DNA from: Cordylochernes scorpioides
Taxonomy: Eukaryota > Arthropoda > Arachnida > Pseudoscorpiones > Chernetidae
NCBI GenBank assembly: GCA_030710605.1
Contig: CP092872.1
Span: 93,956,627 to 94,020,626 of the forward strand
Direction: 5' to 3'
Length of the DNA: 64,000 nucleotides
Shown here piece after piece: positions 49,880 through 61,371 of the stretch. A model generated the notes under the pieces. It worked only from the letters and a program-made list of their open reading frames with translations. It was not told where the DNA came from and searched no databases. The translations under genes were made by a program, and so were the position numbers. Position 1 is the first letter of the stretch; each line of letters begins with the position of its first letter.

Positions 49880-51800
49880 TAGATGCAGCTCTACTACCTA
49901 GGCCAATTGTAGTTTTTCCTACTTCGGAGACATTAGAGAATATGTGAGAATGAAAAAGTTCAAGCTAGTAGGGCAACAGTTCAATATCTCCACAAAGTTT
50001 CAGGTATAAAAGGTACTATATAATACACTGCGGCATGTAATTGTAAAACGACACTTGAAGTTTCACCGCATGAGTTTCTTTTCAACGACAAATTAAAATT
50101 TTATTTTAAGGAGAAATATCGACTATTTCTAACCTTTTTGGATGAGGTATGAAAGGATGAATTATGAAGAGTAATGACGAATTATTTCATAATTCATCCT
50201 TTCATACCTCATCCAAAAAGGTTAGAAATAGTCGATATTTCACCTTGAAATAAAATTTTAATTTGTCGTTGAAAAGAAACTCATGCGGTGAAACTTCAAG
50301 TGTCGTTTTATAAAAGGTACTAGCTGTCTTCCAGTAGTGGCAGATTGGCTTTACCACTTACACCATATGCCATTAGTGGTTTTTCTACTTCAGAGACAAC
50401 AGGGAATCTGTGAGATAAGAGAGTATAAGCCAATATGGCCAAAAGCCATGATGTCCACACAGAGAAAGGCCGAGATAAAAGCTTGCCATCTGTTGTAGCA
50501 GATTGGCCACGCCATTTAAACCATTCATGATTTTTCCCCTAGAGATATCAGTAAATCTGTGAGATAAGCGATTCCAATGTTTTTGGTCATATCGACCAAC
50601 AAGCTATTATCTTCACAAAGAGAAAGGCTTAAGCACAGGAGATTGCTACCAGTAGTGGCTGATTGTGCCATTTAAGCCATATGCCATTTGTGGTTTTTAT
50701 ACTTCAGAGATATCAGTTAACCTGTCGGATGAGCCATTTCAAAGAGCCAGTACGGCCAAATATCTACGGATTCCACACAGAGAAAGTCCTAGGTAAGAGC
50801 TATCAGTGGCAGATGTGAAACAACACTTAAACAATATACCATTTTAGGTTTTCCTACTTCAGAGATATCAGTAAATCTGTGAGATGAGATAGTTCAAGAC
50901 AGTACGGCTAACTAGCTATGAATTCCACACAGACAATTTTCAAAATAAGAGCTAGCTATCAGCACCAGTGGAAGATGGAAAACACCACTTAACCCATATG
51001 CCGTTTATGATTTTACTACCTAAGAGATATCAGTTAACCTGTCAGATAAGAGATTACAAGCCAGTACGGCTAACTAGCTATGAATTCCACACAGAGAAAG
51101 TCCAAAGTAAGAGCTAGCAATAGCAGTGACAAATTGAAAATACCACTCAGACTATGTCATTTTGTGGTTTATCTACTTCAAAGATATCAGTAAACCTATC
51201 AGATAAGCCATTTCAAGCCAGTATAGCCTACTAGCTATGGATTCCACACAAAATCTAAAGTAAGAGCTAGCAGTAGCAGTAGCAGTGGCAAATTGGAAAT
51301 ACCACTCAGACTATGTCATTTTGTGGTTTATCTACTTCAAAGATATCAGTAAACCTATCAGATAAGCCATTTCAAGCCAGTATAGCCTACTAGCTATGGA
51401 TTCCACACAAAATCTAAAGTAAGAGCTAGCAGTAGCAGTAGCAGTGGCAAATTGGAAATACCACTCAGACTATGTCATTTTGTGGTTTATCTACTTCAGA
51501 GATATCAGTAAACCTATCAGATAAGCAATTTCAAGCCAGTATAGCCTACTAGCTATGGATTCCACACAAAATCTAAAGTAAGAGCTAGCAGTAGCAGTGG
51601 CAAATTGGAAATACCACTCAGACTATGTCATTTTGTGGTTTATCTACTTCAAAGACATCAGTTAACTTGTCAGATGAGAGATTCCAAGCCAGTACGGCTA
51701 ACTAGCTATGATCTCCACGCAGACAAAGTCCAAGAGCTAGCTAGCAGTAGCAGATGGGCGATACCACTTAAACCATATGCCGCCACGTGTGGTTTTTCTA
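49880..51800. repeat. Satellite array, ~140-160-bp units
   Basis: About eleven units with TATCAGTAAACCTATCAGAT, CAAGCCAGTATAGCCTACTAGCTATGG-type and TTCCACACA blocks. Units are diverged on the left and nearly identical at 51150-51650, which suggests recent local amplification. Confidence 0.85.
50005..50330. repeat. Long foldback F, copy 2, inserted in the satellite
   Basis: An almost perfect hairpin with arms of about 125 bp (GACACTTGAAGTTTCACCGC outward; TTTTTGGATGAGGTATGAAA inward). TATAAAAGGTACTA on both sides looks like a target duplication. Confidence 0.8.
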
Positions 51801-51839
51801 CGGCAGCTGGCTAGAGATCGTTACAACAATCGGCCTTAT

Positions 51840-52135
51840 TATACCTCCCCCCCCCCCTTACCTACCGTACTTCTACCGGACCCCCTAGTCCCCCTACTAT
51901 AGGATTTCTATGGGAGGGAACTTCATTCATAGACAATGGTGATACCAGGGGGTCGAGTATCGCTACCCATAATCTAGAGCAGTCAAACAGCTGGACTGGT
52001 CCGTGGAAATTTTGGACCGGTACCCCCCGAAAATATTTACCTCTATTTGCGTTAAATAAAATTCTCTGTAAAGGGTAAGGATGAGAGCTTTGTCTACTTA
52101 TATACAACCAGTTCTATAGCTCAGTAGAAAAGTTG
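51840..52135. other. Unidentified, C-run then mixed sequence
   Basis: A C11 run precedes a GC-balanced stretch with an open minus-strand frame (51862-52107) I do not recognise. Confidence 0.3.
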
Positions 52136-52139
52136 AGAA

Positions 52140-52260
52140 TATTCAAACACACAGCTTTATTAAGACCACCGGTCTTGAACAGATTCACCGCAGGAAGCAT
52201 AGATAGTTCCTATATTCCATACAGCACAGAACCCAACAACAGTCTCCAGGTCCGAAAAGT
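52140..52260 (-). repeat. Retroposon 3' end with stem-loop
   Basis: ACACAGCTTTATT then hairpin AAGACCACCGGTCTT (52162-52176) and CAGATTCACCGCAGGAAG. The same subfamily as 62480-62600. Confidence 0.65.
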
Positions 52261-52302
52261 TGAGACTATTGTTTTAAAATAAAAAAGATAACTATAAAAC
52301 AC

Positions 52303-52700
52303 ACAATAGTAGTTATATCTCTCCACCAAGACTGTATATAACTGTGGTTACCTATTTACATATTGTCTACCTTTGTTTACTTTTTTCTTTCTTCGGCTCC
52401 TGGACGAGTCTATGTAAGACGAAATGTCTTAATAAAAACAGTAGTAGTTATCTCTCTCCACCAAGACTGTCTTTAACTGTGGTTACCTATTTACATATTG
52501 TCTACCTTTGTTTATCTTTTTTCTTTGGACTGCGGGACGAGTCTATGTAAGACGAAATGTCTTAATAAAAACAGTAGTTGTTATATCTCTCCACCAAGAC
52601 TGTATATAACTGTGGTTACCTATTTACATATTGTCTACCTTTGTTTACCTTTTTTCTTTGGACTGCGGGACGAGTCTATGTAAGACGAAATGTAATAAAA
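52303..52700 (+). repeat. Triplicated retroposon 3' end
   Basis: Three units of about 127 bp, each with ATCTCTCCACCAAGACTGT, AACTGTGGTTACCTATTTAC and the hairpin AAGACGAAATGTCTT followed by AATAAAAA; the last unit lacks the second stem arm. Confidence 0.8.
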
Positions 52701-52964
52701 AGGCTTTTATCGTTTTCTCTCAGTGGGCAACATTCGATCTATACGAAGTCTATACGACAAATACGCTTATATACGTGTCAAACAAAGGCTAAATAGATAG
52801 TTACAATGATGAATGCGAACGCGACCCGCCCCTAGAACCGCCAATCAACGACCTCGCTCCAATTTTCTGACAGGACTCCCACATCGAATTTCACTGAGCT
52901 CCCCGTCTCAATAGGAATTAGCCCCCCTGAGGAAATCTAGGATAAAGGACGATTGAAAGATTAT

Positions 52965-53075
52965 AAAGCTTATAACAATAGTAAACAAAGAGAAACTTAT
53001 CTTCTTACAGTTAGCGCATTATTTCTTGCGATCTTACACATATATTCTGTGTGAACAATTAATTAATTAAGCTTA
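52965..53075. repeat. Dispersed repeat R, uninterrupted
   Basis: Matches the flanks of mariner B (13040-13127 and 14455-14495) across the intact target CACATATATTCTGTG. Confidence 0.7.
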
Positions 53076-53499
53076 AAAAAATACATACAACAATAGTTCT
53101 TAGAATTAAGAGACCCTTCGGTCAGAGAAATGTTTTTTATTTATTTTCTCGACGTTTTGGCAAAAGATTTACTGGACGAAATTTCTCTTGATTTAAAGAA
53201 CTATAAATATTAAGATTAATTTAAATAATCCTTCAAAATATTTTTAAAATGTTGATTTAATGTTTTTTTAAAGATGTATTTTTACGATTGTCCCCTCTAC
53301 ATAATTATATATGGCTATCTCGTAATATTTTTATGATGGCAATTTCCCTTAGAACTTTCGAGGAAAATAATTATCTTTCTCATAAAACGTTAAAAAAAAA
53401 CGTACAAAAAACTATCTACAAAGTAATCATTTCGAATTTATATGTTTGCTGTGGATTCAAAGCTATTTTACATTAAATATATTTATTTTTATTATATAT

Positions 53500-53590
53500 A
53501 CAATAGAACTACCTCCCTGTAAAGGACCTAATTTCAGAGCCAAAGTGTCCTTTAGGATCAGAACTACAAGGTACTAAAGACCAAATCCTA
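53500..53590. mobile_element. MITE-C fragment
   Basis: AATAGAACTACCTCCCTGTA and CAAAGTGTCCTTTAGGA only; the right side is lost. Confidence 0.6.
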
Positions 53591-53681
53591 ATAAATAAAC
53601 AGTGTGTGACATTTCTGTAACAGTGCTGTTACCATCTCACACACTATATATATATATAAATACATATACACTATATATATA

Positions 53682-53855
53682 CAGTAGAACTACCTCCCTG
53701 TATAAAGAGAAGGACACCTAATTACAGAGTCAAAGTGTCCTTTAGGAAGATATATCCTCTTACCGGAGAGTTACTAAATAGTAAAAAATGGTAATTTTGT
53801 AAATGAAAAACTGTCTTTTGTAGAGAGGTGTCCTCTCATGGAGTATGTTCTATTG
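53682..53855. mobile_element. MITE-C copy 1, complete
   Basis: 174 bp, CAGTAGAACTACCTCCCTGT to the decayed inverse GTATGTTCTATTG, flanked by TA. The interior has CAAAGTGTCCTTTAGG and GAGAGGTGTCCTCTC. Confidence 0.75.
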
Positions 53856-53944
53856 TATTAGGGAAAATATATATAAAAAGTTTATTTATTGTGTTCAAAA
53901 TGTGGGATTGATGTAAGAGTGATATAAACTGTCAATTTTTGACT

Positions 53945-54130
53945 GCCATGACCCGGGATTGAATTGGGTACTTTTTATGAAAAGAAAAAAAAAATTGCTT
54001 CATTGAAAAAAAAAATCATTTGTGTGATTTTATCCTAATATTAATATGAAGAGATTTGACCAAAAAAAAAATCAATGTATCATTATCATTTGGAGCTCAA
54101 ATTCTACCTCATTGTGGAGAGAGAGAAAGT
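53945..54130. repeat. Dispersed repeat shared with 55370-55510
   Basis: Blocks TCCTAATATTAAT, GAAGAGATTTGAC and CTCATTGTGGAGAGA occur in both, next to SINE-like heads. Confidence 0.55.
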
Positions 54131-54420
54131 TTCTCTAGATTTGTGAAAAAATAGTACAAATGTAATATTGTACTGGGATAAGGTACATAAATTAAGAAAA
54201 AGGCATCTTCTTATCGTGCAACTGAAAGTTGCTAATGGCTTGCGTTATCTATCGGAATAAATATCAACTATTCTTGATTAATCAAGAATGGGTATTTGAC
54301 CAATTCTGGAATAATTAAAAATCAACGAGAATAGTTAATATTTATTCCGATAGATGGCGCAAGCCATTAGCAACTTTCAGTTGCACGATAAGGAGATGAC
54401 TTTTTCTTAATTTCTCTAGA
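54130..54420. mobile_element. Hammerhead repeat c, fully palindromic copy
   Basis: Inverted arms TTAAGAAAAAGGCATCTTCT, ATCGTGCAACTGAAAGTTGC and GCGTTATCTATCGGAATAAA meet their mirror. The ribozyme itself is lost from the centre. Confidence 0.65.
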
Positions 54421-54459
54421 TTGTTGTAAAAATCTAACCTCATCAGTGAGTGTAATTAA

Positions 54460-54600
54460 ATAAACGGGGCTATGGCATACTTGTTATATGCAAAAGTCGA
54501 ACATGTGTTGAACAAGTTTCGACATGTTTAGACATGTGGTGTACTTACAGTAAAAGCAGTCGCCTTCTTCTATCCACCATAGTTTTACCTTATAGATGAT
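54460..54600 (+). mobile_element. SINE1 body fragment
   Basis: AACGGGGCTATGGCA, AAAGTCGAAC and GACATGTGGTGTACTTACAG in SINE1 order; no head. Nearby at 54862 the minus strand has a GACGACAGTGGGTCGTCGAAA hairpin of hammerhead-like layout. Confidence 0.6.
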
Positions 54601-55198
54601 GTTTATAAATATCGTTTCTAAATACTTTTAAAAGTGTAAACACAACAAAGCAACAATTGAAATCTTCTTATAAATGTTATTCAAACTTGGCCAATTATCA
54701 GAGAAGTTATTCTTCAGGGGTCATATATAAAAAAAATGAAATAAGGCAAAAAATTGATTGGCCTTCTTTTTTGGAGAGAATATTTATCATTATTGAATTA
54801 AGGAACAATTAATGATAGAAATACATAAACCATGACAACTTTATTTCTTTACATTTCGACGACCCACTGTCGTCCATTTTCAATTTAGATATTTTGACAA
54901 AGTATTAAACTTTCTACACTTCGAAAAGAAGTATTTCTTTCTCTAAATATTTTATCGGTTTCATTTCTCTAGGTATTTAATATTTAGTCTGAAGAAGGGG
55001 GTTCTTTTCTGAAAGCTCTCCGAATTCTACCAAAGAAAGTTATCAGAGGATGTTGATCCACTGTGTATAACATCACCTCCCAACTCAAAGTTGGAAAATA
55101 CGTCACACATTTAAAAAAAATACTATTTTAAAAAAGAACATGTGCTATTTGTATATTAAAACTGATTTTTTTACGCAATATATAAAAAAAAAATCATT

Positions 55199-55375
55199 CG
55201 GTTCAAAATCACTTTATTAGGTACCGCTCAACAAGAGCAACCTAGTTTATGATAATTGAAACAGTGAATAATATGTGAAGGTTATTCACATATTAAACAA
55301 AATTTTAACGCGGGATTCAATCCCGGTTCATGACTGTCGGGAATCGAGGGTGTTATCCACTCGTCCACCAAAAAA
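55199..55375 (-). mobile_element. tRNA-derived SINE2, copy 2
   Basis: About 95% like 39060-39250 by eye. The head has GGTGGACGAGTGGATAAC and the B-box-like GGGATTGAATCC, and the 3' stem-loop precedes AATAAAG. Confidence 0.7.
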
Positions 55376-55689
55376 TTCATTCGTGACGATTTCTTCTCCT
55401 AATATTAATTTGAAGAGATTTGACAAAAACAACAAAAAAAATCAATTTATCATTATCAATTGGATCTCAAATTCTCCCTCATTGTGGAGAGAAAGTTTCT
55501 CTAGGCCTAATTAATATACGACCTTGACGTAACAATGTAAACAAAAAAAACATGATTTGTGAAGGCAAACACGCGCAGAACCTTGAGGTGTTATATCTAA
55601 GGACGCGAGGATGTGTTTTAGATCGACTTCCGTGTTAAGGTCATCCTTTGTGGAGATAGATTTGAGAACAAATGGCAAGTAGGTTTATA

Positions 55690-56745
55690 GACTGGACCTC
55701 AGCATGGAACTTTCTGGTCAACTGGTTCTGTTTGGACTGACCCACCTCAATCCTACATCTATGGCCATCCTCCCAGACTAGACCTCAGCATGGAACTTTC
55801 TGGTCAACTGGTTCTGTTTGGACTGACCCACCTCAACCCTACATCTATGGCCAGCCTCCCAGACTAGACCTCAGCATGGAACTTTCTGGTCAACTGGTTC
55901 TGTTTGGACTGACCCACCTCAACCCTACATCTATGGCCAGCCTCCCAGACTAGACCTCAGCATGGAACTTCCTGGTCAACTGGTTCTGTTTGGACTGACC
56001 CACCTCAATCCTACATCTATGGCCATCCTCCCAGACTGGACCTCAGCATGGAACTTCCTGGTCAACTGGTTCTGTTTGGACTGACCCACCTCAATCCTAC
56101 ATCTATGGCCATCCTCCCAGACTAGACCTCAGCATGGAACTTTCTGGTTAACTGGTTCTGTTTGGACTGACCCACCTCAATCCTACATCTATGGCCATCC
56201 TCCCAGACTAGATCTCAGCATGGAACTTTCTGGTTAACTGGTTCTGTTTGGACTGACCCACCTCAATCCTACATCTATGGCCAGTCTCCCAGACTAGACC
56301 TTAGCATGGAACTTTCTGGTCAACTGGTTCTGTTTGGACTGACCCACCTCAATCCTACATCTATGGTCAACCTCCCAGACTAGACCTCAGCATGGAACTT
56401 TCTGGTTAACTGGTTCTGTTTGGACTGACCCACCTCAATCCTACATCTATGGCCAGTCTCCCAGACTAGACCTTAGCATGGAACTTTCTGGTCAACTGGT
56501 TCTGTTTGGACTGACCCACCTCAATCCTACATCTATGGTCAACCTCCCAGACTAGACCTCAGCATGGAACTTTCTGGTTAACTGGTTCTGTTTGGACTGA
56601 CCCACCTCAATCCTACATCTATGGCCATCCTCCCAGACTGGACCTCAGCATGGAACTTTCTGGTCAACTGGTTCTGTTTGGACTGACCTATCTCAACCCT
56701 ACATCTATGGTCAACCTCCCAGACTGGGCCTCAGAATGGTTCTGT
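55690..56745 (+). repeat. 86-bp minisatellite, ~12 copies
   Basis: Period 86 (starts near 55695, 55781, 55867) of GACCTCAGCATGGAACTTTC, TTCTGTTTGGACTGACCCAC and TACATCTATGGCCA. Units are over 90% alike by eye. Confidence 0.88.
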
Positions 56746-56749
56746 TTCA

Positions 56750-57165
56750 GCCGGTTCACTTCTGCAACTTTCGCAGGCCACGATTTGAAATAAAATACAC
56801 TGGACTTGACTTTAACTTGTCTTACAGTTAGTTCTGAAGGCCATTCTTTAAAATTACGAGAGATATCTAACATACACAAGAAAGTGAACTTCTAAGTTTT
56901 ACTCTTTCGAGTGTTACATCGTATAGTTGAAACGAAATAAATTGGAACTTCTAGACACAAATTTGTACATGTAAGCTGTCTGGATAACTGGCAGTCTACG
57001 CTCCAAGAACCCGGGTTATCTCTAACCACAGACCACTATTCCTTACAAAAAACATACAGAGATATCACAGTTGTACTATTTTTTAACATTGTGTAGCGTT
57101 CTCACGCAATTCTGGCTTTAACTATCCGTTTCATGATTTTTCAGGATGCCTGAATGACCAATTTT
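56750..57165. other. No recognised feature
   Basis: No supported ORF or repeat. Confidence 0.5.
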
Positions 57166-57169
57166 TTGG

Positions 57170-57375
57170 TCGTTGAGGTACAGCTTGCACCACGCTGATG
57201 AGGGCCAACAGCCCGAAACGCGTCCGTGGTTAGCTTTTCTTGATTAATCAAGAATGGGTATTTGGCCAATTCTGGAATAATTAAAAATCAACAAGAATAG
57301 TTGATATTTATTCCGATAGATGGCGCAAGCCATCAGCAACTTTTAGTTGCACGATAAGGAGATGCCCTTTTTCAT
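57170..57375 (+). mobile_element. Hammerhead repeat c, best copy
   Basis: Ribozyme, then TTGATTAATCAAGAATGGG, TAGATGGCGCAAGCCATCAG and AAGGAGATGCCC. About 200 bp in all. Confidence 0.7.
57189..57230 (+). ncRNA. Hammerhead ribozyme, family c, reference copy
   Basis: Stem I ACCACG (57189-57194) pairs with CGTGGT (57225-57230). CTGATGA is at 57195-57201, stem II GGGC/GCCC has loop CAACA, GAAA follows, then ACGCGT and GTC (57222-57224), with cleavage expected after 57224. The six-base palindrome in place of a looped helix III means an active core would form between two RNA copies, as reported for minimal hammerheads of Penelope-like elements. Identical in core to 17264-17305. Confidence 0.82.
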
Positions 57376-57379
57376 AATA

Positions 57380-57885
57380 CAGAGAAATGCTTTGATACAA
57401 AGAGACCAAGTAACCAAATATGGTTCTGGCATTTGTCAGGAGTGATCATCGATAAATCCAATTACAAGCTTTCTATTTATCTGTAAAAAAAATCATTAGA
57501 TGTAGCGATAGATGTCCCTTGAGATAAACGCCTCGAGATTAAAAATAAAAAAAAAGATTTAAAAAGTTACCGTGAAATCAGAGTTGCCAATCTATAACGT
57601 CACCCTCACTCGGAGACATTAGCAGCAGGAAGGGAGAGAAAAACTTTTTGTAAAAAAACGTAAGGAGGAAATGCAATCTCGCCCAGTTAATTGCGTAATG
57701 ACAATGAGTCTTTTAGATTCTCAAAGCCAAATGGTTTTTTTTTTCCTACAAGGTTAGCCTAGAGTGGTGTTTTTACTGAGTTTTGCTACCTAGTTTTTTT
57801 TTTTTCACGTAAAAAAAAAAAAGAAAAAAAACAGTCGTTTTGTGTATAATCACGACGTAAACATAGAAACCAAAAGATATATATC
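57380..57885. other. No recognised feature
   Basis: AT-rich with long A and T runs. Confidence 0.5.
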
Positions 57886-57889
57886 ATAA

Positions 57890-58330
57890 CAAGTATGGAA
57901 CAGTGTTACCAGATATATAAACCAAAATAAATAAACTCACAGAGAGACGCTATATGTCACAACAAATAGGGCAGTGTTGCCAGAAAAGAAACTAAAAAAG
58001 ATATAAATTCACAGAACACAATCACAACAAATAGAAGCAGTGTTACCAGATATATTTAAACCAAAAGATATAAATTTACAGATCACAACAACTAGAAGCA
58101 GTGTTGCCAGATATATATATATATATAAACCAAAAATATATATATATATATATAAACCAAAATATATAAATTCACAGATCACAACAAATCTAGCAGTGTT
58201 GCCTGAAAAGAAACCAAAATAAATAAACTCACAGAGTGACGGTGCAGATCACAACAAAAAGAAGCAGTGTTGCCAGATATATATATAAACCAAAAGATAT
58301 AAATTCACAGAGAGATAATCAGCCGATAAT
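57890..58330 (+). repeat. Irregular tandem repeat, ~60-80-bp units
   Basis: Six or so units with CAGTGTTGCCAGA, ATATATAAACCAAAA and AAATTCACAGA(T)CACAACAA, varying in TA length. Confidence 0.75.
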
Positions 58331-58499
58331 CCAAGCCGACTAAAACGGTCGTTTGGAAGCTCAGCTTGAAATTGATGGCAAGGATTATATTTAGAGGCTG
58401 GCTGATGAATTCACCCGATCCCTGAGGACTATTCTGGGACCCTGGGGACCCTGTGGGACCGCCATTTTAAAATCCTTCCTCGAATCCGTTCCTTGCACG

Positions 58500-58580
58500 A
58501 CGTCTCGATTTTAAGATACCCTGAGGTGGAGTTAGCACTCGAAAGCTTGCCGCCATTTCAATAAAGAAATACATTGCAAT
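58500..58580 (+). repeat. Hammerhead-like remnant, family f
   Basis: CCTGAGGTGGAGTTAGCACTC then GAAAGCTTGCC, followed by AATAAAG. The AGCT palindrome is present; the first box is broken. Confidence 0.35.
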
Positions 58581-58859
58581 TCTTCGTTCTACTTTTATAA
58601 CCAAACTGCAAGTATTTATTATAAGAAGTAAATAATTCTTGAGTTATATAACTTATCATTATTATCAATCAGTATTATTTTATCTACTTTGGTAGATATA
58701 TAAATAAAATGGGGCTATCTTGGTTTAACCGAAAAAAAAAAGTTTATAACAACAATAATGCGATATTTCAAGAAACTGAGAGTTTTATCTTTCTCAAACA
58801 GTTTACGAATTCCGTTAAAAATCCACGATTCGTCTTATTATTGCATACGGTAATTATGC

Positions 58860-59540
58860 AACTTAAGGATTTCACTATAATTAGCATATTTACATATATA
58901 GATAGAAATATGTACAGGCAAAGAGAAGGAATTAATCAGAGATTGTTAAGAAATTATTGGAAATGTTTCTGCAAGGATTGTAAAAGAGAAAAATAGATAT
59001 TATAATTAAATATATATTAAGAAAAAAGGATAATGGATTACACTAAATTTCGCGCGTATATTTACATATACAGCTAGAAATTTGTACGCAAAGAGAAGGG
59101 GGTTATCAGATATTGTTAAGAAATTATTGGAAATTTGCCTGTACAAGGATTGTAGAAGAAATCTCTATAATTATTATAAATATCTATAATATAATAATAG
59201 GAATTATAAGGATATACATAAATTTCACTATATTCGCATATTTACATATATAAATAGAGATTTATATGTGAAGAGGATATCAGATATTGTTAAGAAATTA
59301 TTGGAAATATCAGAGATTGTGGAAGACAGAACATATACAAGAGAGAATTATAAATTTCTATAAAAAAAAAAATTAAATATCTATAAAGAATAAGAGATAT
59401 GTATTTCACTATACTTTGCATATTTACATATATACAGATAGATATTTGTACGTAAAGAGAAGAGGATATCAGAGATTGTAAAGAAATTATTGGAAACGTC
59501 TCTACAGAGATTGTGGAAGACACATCTATAAGAATTAAGG
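58860..59540 (+). repeat. Tandem repeat, four ~130-180-bp units
   Basis: Each has ATATTTACATATATA, GTAC(A)GCAAAGAGAAG-like, ATCAGAGATTGTTAAGAAAT and TATTGGAAAT. The ORFs over 58709-58996 and 59290-59616 largely reflect this repeat. Confidence 0.75.
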
Positions 59541-59713
59541 TTAATCTCTCCAGTGACAGAGGCCGTTCATCTGTCACTGTTTGTCCACTGTCTGAGTGAC
59601 AATTGTCATTTGTCACACTCCCTAAATTAATAGAACCGGTTTTTTTTTACATGAAAAGGCTTTTTAAATCAGAATTTGGAGGCTTGGCCGATAATTGAAG
59701 TGTCGTGTCTTGT

Positions 59714-59961
59714 TGTGAGTGAATCAAAACTTAATGAAGTGGAAAGTCTTTGATGTCGCCGGTAGTCTCTTTTTCTCTCTCTATATATATAATATATTTA
59801 TTTTTTAAAGAAGAAGAAGAGAAAGAGGTAATTTTGTTCACACTTGGTTATCTCGTGTGTCTTCAATAAAGGTCACTGTAATATCTTTCAGAGTTATTGT
59901 CTGAATCCCGATATACATGGTAAAAGGTAAAACTTCCTTATGTTTTGTCCATGAGTGTATA
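59714..59961. mobile_element. MITE-A copy 9, near full length
   Basis: Left end decayed (GTGAATCAAAACTTAATG), GATGTCGCCGGTAGTC present, right end GTCCATGAGTGTA intact. Confidence 0.75.
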
Positions 59962-60159
59962 CCTCCATATAGATTGTACTATTTTGAACATTTTAACACA
60001 AAAATATTTCTGTTTGAAACTTTGCCATTTCAATATATTCCTGCTGTCCCCAATCCCGTGTCAATGATGTTCCTATAATACAAGTATATTTTGTATGTTA
60101 TTGTATATTTACCAATAAGTGTTTAAAATTTTCGGATAAATCAGCAGAAAAACCCAATA

Positions 60160-60290
60160 CAATAGTATAGCGGTATGGTAGATTAAACTGGCGAAACCGC
60201 TGCGAGGGTTCAACACTGATGAGCCAGGTTCCCTCATGATATTTTTAGCAACAGTGGTAGGAACAGTAAGGACAATATAAGAAAATAGTT
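60160..60290 (+). repeat. Repeat d, single arm
   Basis: CTGGCGAAACCGCTG, CACTGATGAGCCAGG, then CAGTAAGGACAATA. CTGGC (60188-60192) and GCCAG (60223-60227) bracket GAAA and CTGATGA in permuted hammerhead order. Confidence 0.6.
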
Positions 60291-60299
60291 CTATATTGA

Positions 60300-60835
60300 A
60301 AAAAAAAATCGCGTTAAATCGTTATTTTAAAAAAGAATTTAGTTAAAGAAGGGGATTATTCGTCCATAAGTGTATATGTGTGAAGAATGATGCGAAGTGT
60401 CCAGATAATGTAGATATACAAGTAACCCTTTGTCCTGTCACTTGTCTACACACATGTAGAGCAGAATTTAGAAAGGTTGTCTATATAGATAGATAGCTAT
60501 CTACAGCCCACAGAATGCGTGGGGAGATCTAACCATGGTCAGGTTTGTAGACCCAACCAGATATAACCCGCCTTTCAACTTTTTTTTTCCTTGATGGAAG
60601 CATGAATGGGAGTGTTCCATTCATCACACTTTGACAGCCGCGTGTCTCTCGTAATTGTAGGCGTGGGATGTCATTGACCATTTCTGTCTGCACACGTCAC
60701 TGCTTCTATAGTATAGGAATATAGGAATTGTAACCTATACATCATCATAAAAGTTATAAAATACGTTATAAGCGTATAGATAAAAAGACGAATATCGTAA
60801 CGTGTTTCTTTTTTTTAATAAACAACTAAGACAGG
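60300..60835. other. No recognised gene
   Basis: Short TAGA microsatellite near 60483; nothing else supported. Confidence 0.45.
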
Positions 60836-60837
60836 TA

Positions 60838-61187
60838 ACCCGGGCTTCGCCCCGGGATTGACCCGTGTGCATATCTACCCGAGTGATATATATTTAGATA
60901 AGATTTTTTTTTATAATTGTTTGTTATTAGCATTATCTATTTGTTTGCATCAGCATAATTTAATCTAATCTTTGATAGAGGGCGCTGTTCGTGAGCTAAG
61001 TAGAATAATTTGAATATATAGTTTTAATAATTTATTTATATATTTTTTAAAATAGCCTATCGTCTTCCCCGTATTTTTTTACCTATGTATGGAAATTTTG
61101 GTTTGAATTAGTGAACTACTGCGAATTTGTATACCGGACATATACAAACAAACAAACATACAAACATTGATTTTTATATATATAGAT
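60838..61187 (+). mobile_element. RTE-like short retroposon
   Basis: Begins TAACCCGGGCTTCGCCCCGG, a GC-rich hairpin, and ends ACAAACATTGATTTTTATAT with (CAAA)n/(CATA)n words and TATATATAG, as in RTE-clade 3' ends. About 350 bp, noncoding. Confidence 0.55.
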
Positions 61188-61189
61188 TA

Positions 61190-61330
61190 AAATAATTTTA
61201 TTGACATCTTGTCAATACATGCAAAGTACACAGTCTGTACTATTAAAAAAAAAAGATAATATGGATTATATACACTAGGTATAATGAATATGACGTCTCT
61301 GCCAGCGCTGCAGAGTTTGGTGGAGAAATT
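61190..61330 (-). repeat. Retroposon-like repeat with TTGACA hairpin
   Basis: Contains TTGACATCTTGTCAATACATG as at 590-612, and GCTGCAGAGTTTGGTGGAGAA. Confidence 0.55.
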
Positions 61331-61371
61331 ATAAAAGCTTTTAGTGATTAAAACACAATCTTTATAATATA

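Noticed and set aside
55690-56745. CRISPR-like regular array
   Set aside because: Units are contiguous 86-bp repeats without unique spacers, and this is eukaryotic DNA.
58709-58996. 95-residue ORF
   Set aside because: Mostly covers a tandem repeat; Lys/Asn/Ile-rich composition expected of AT-rich DNA.
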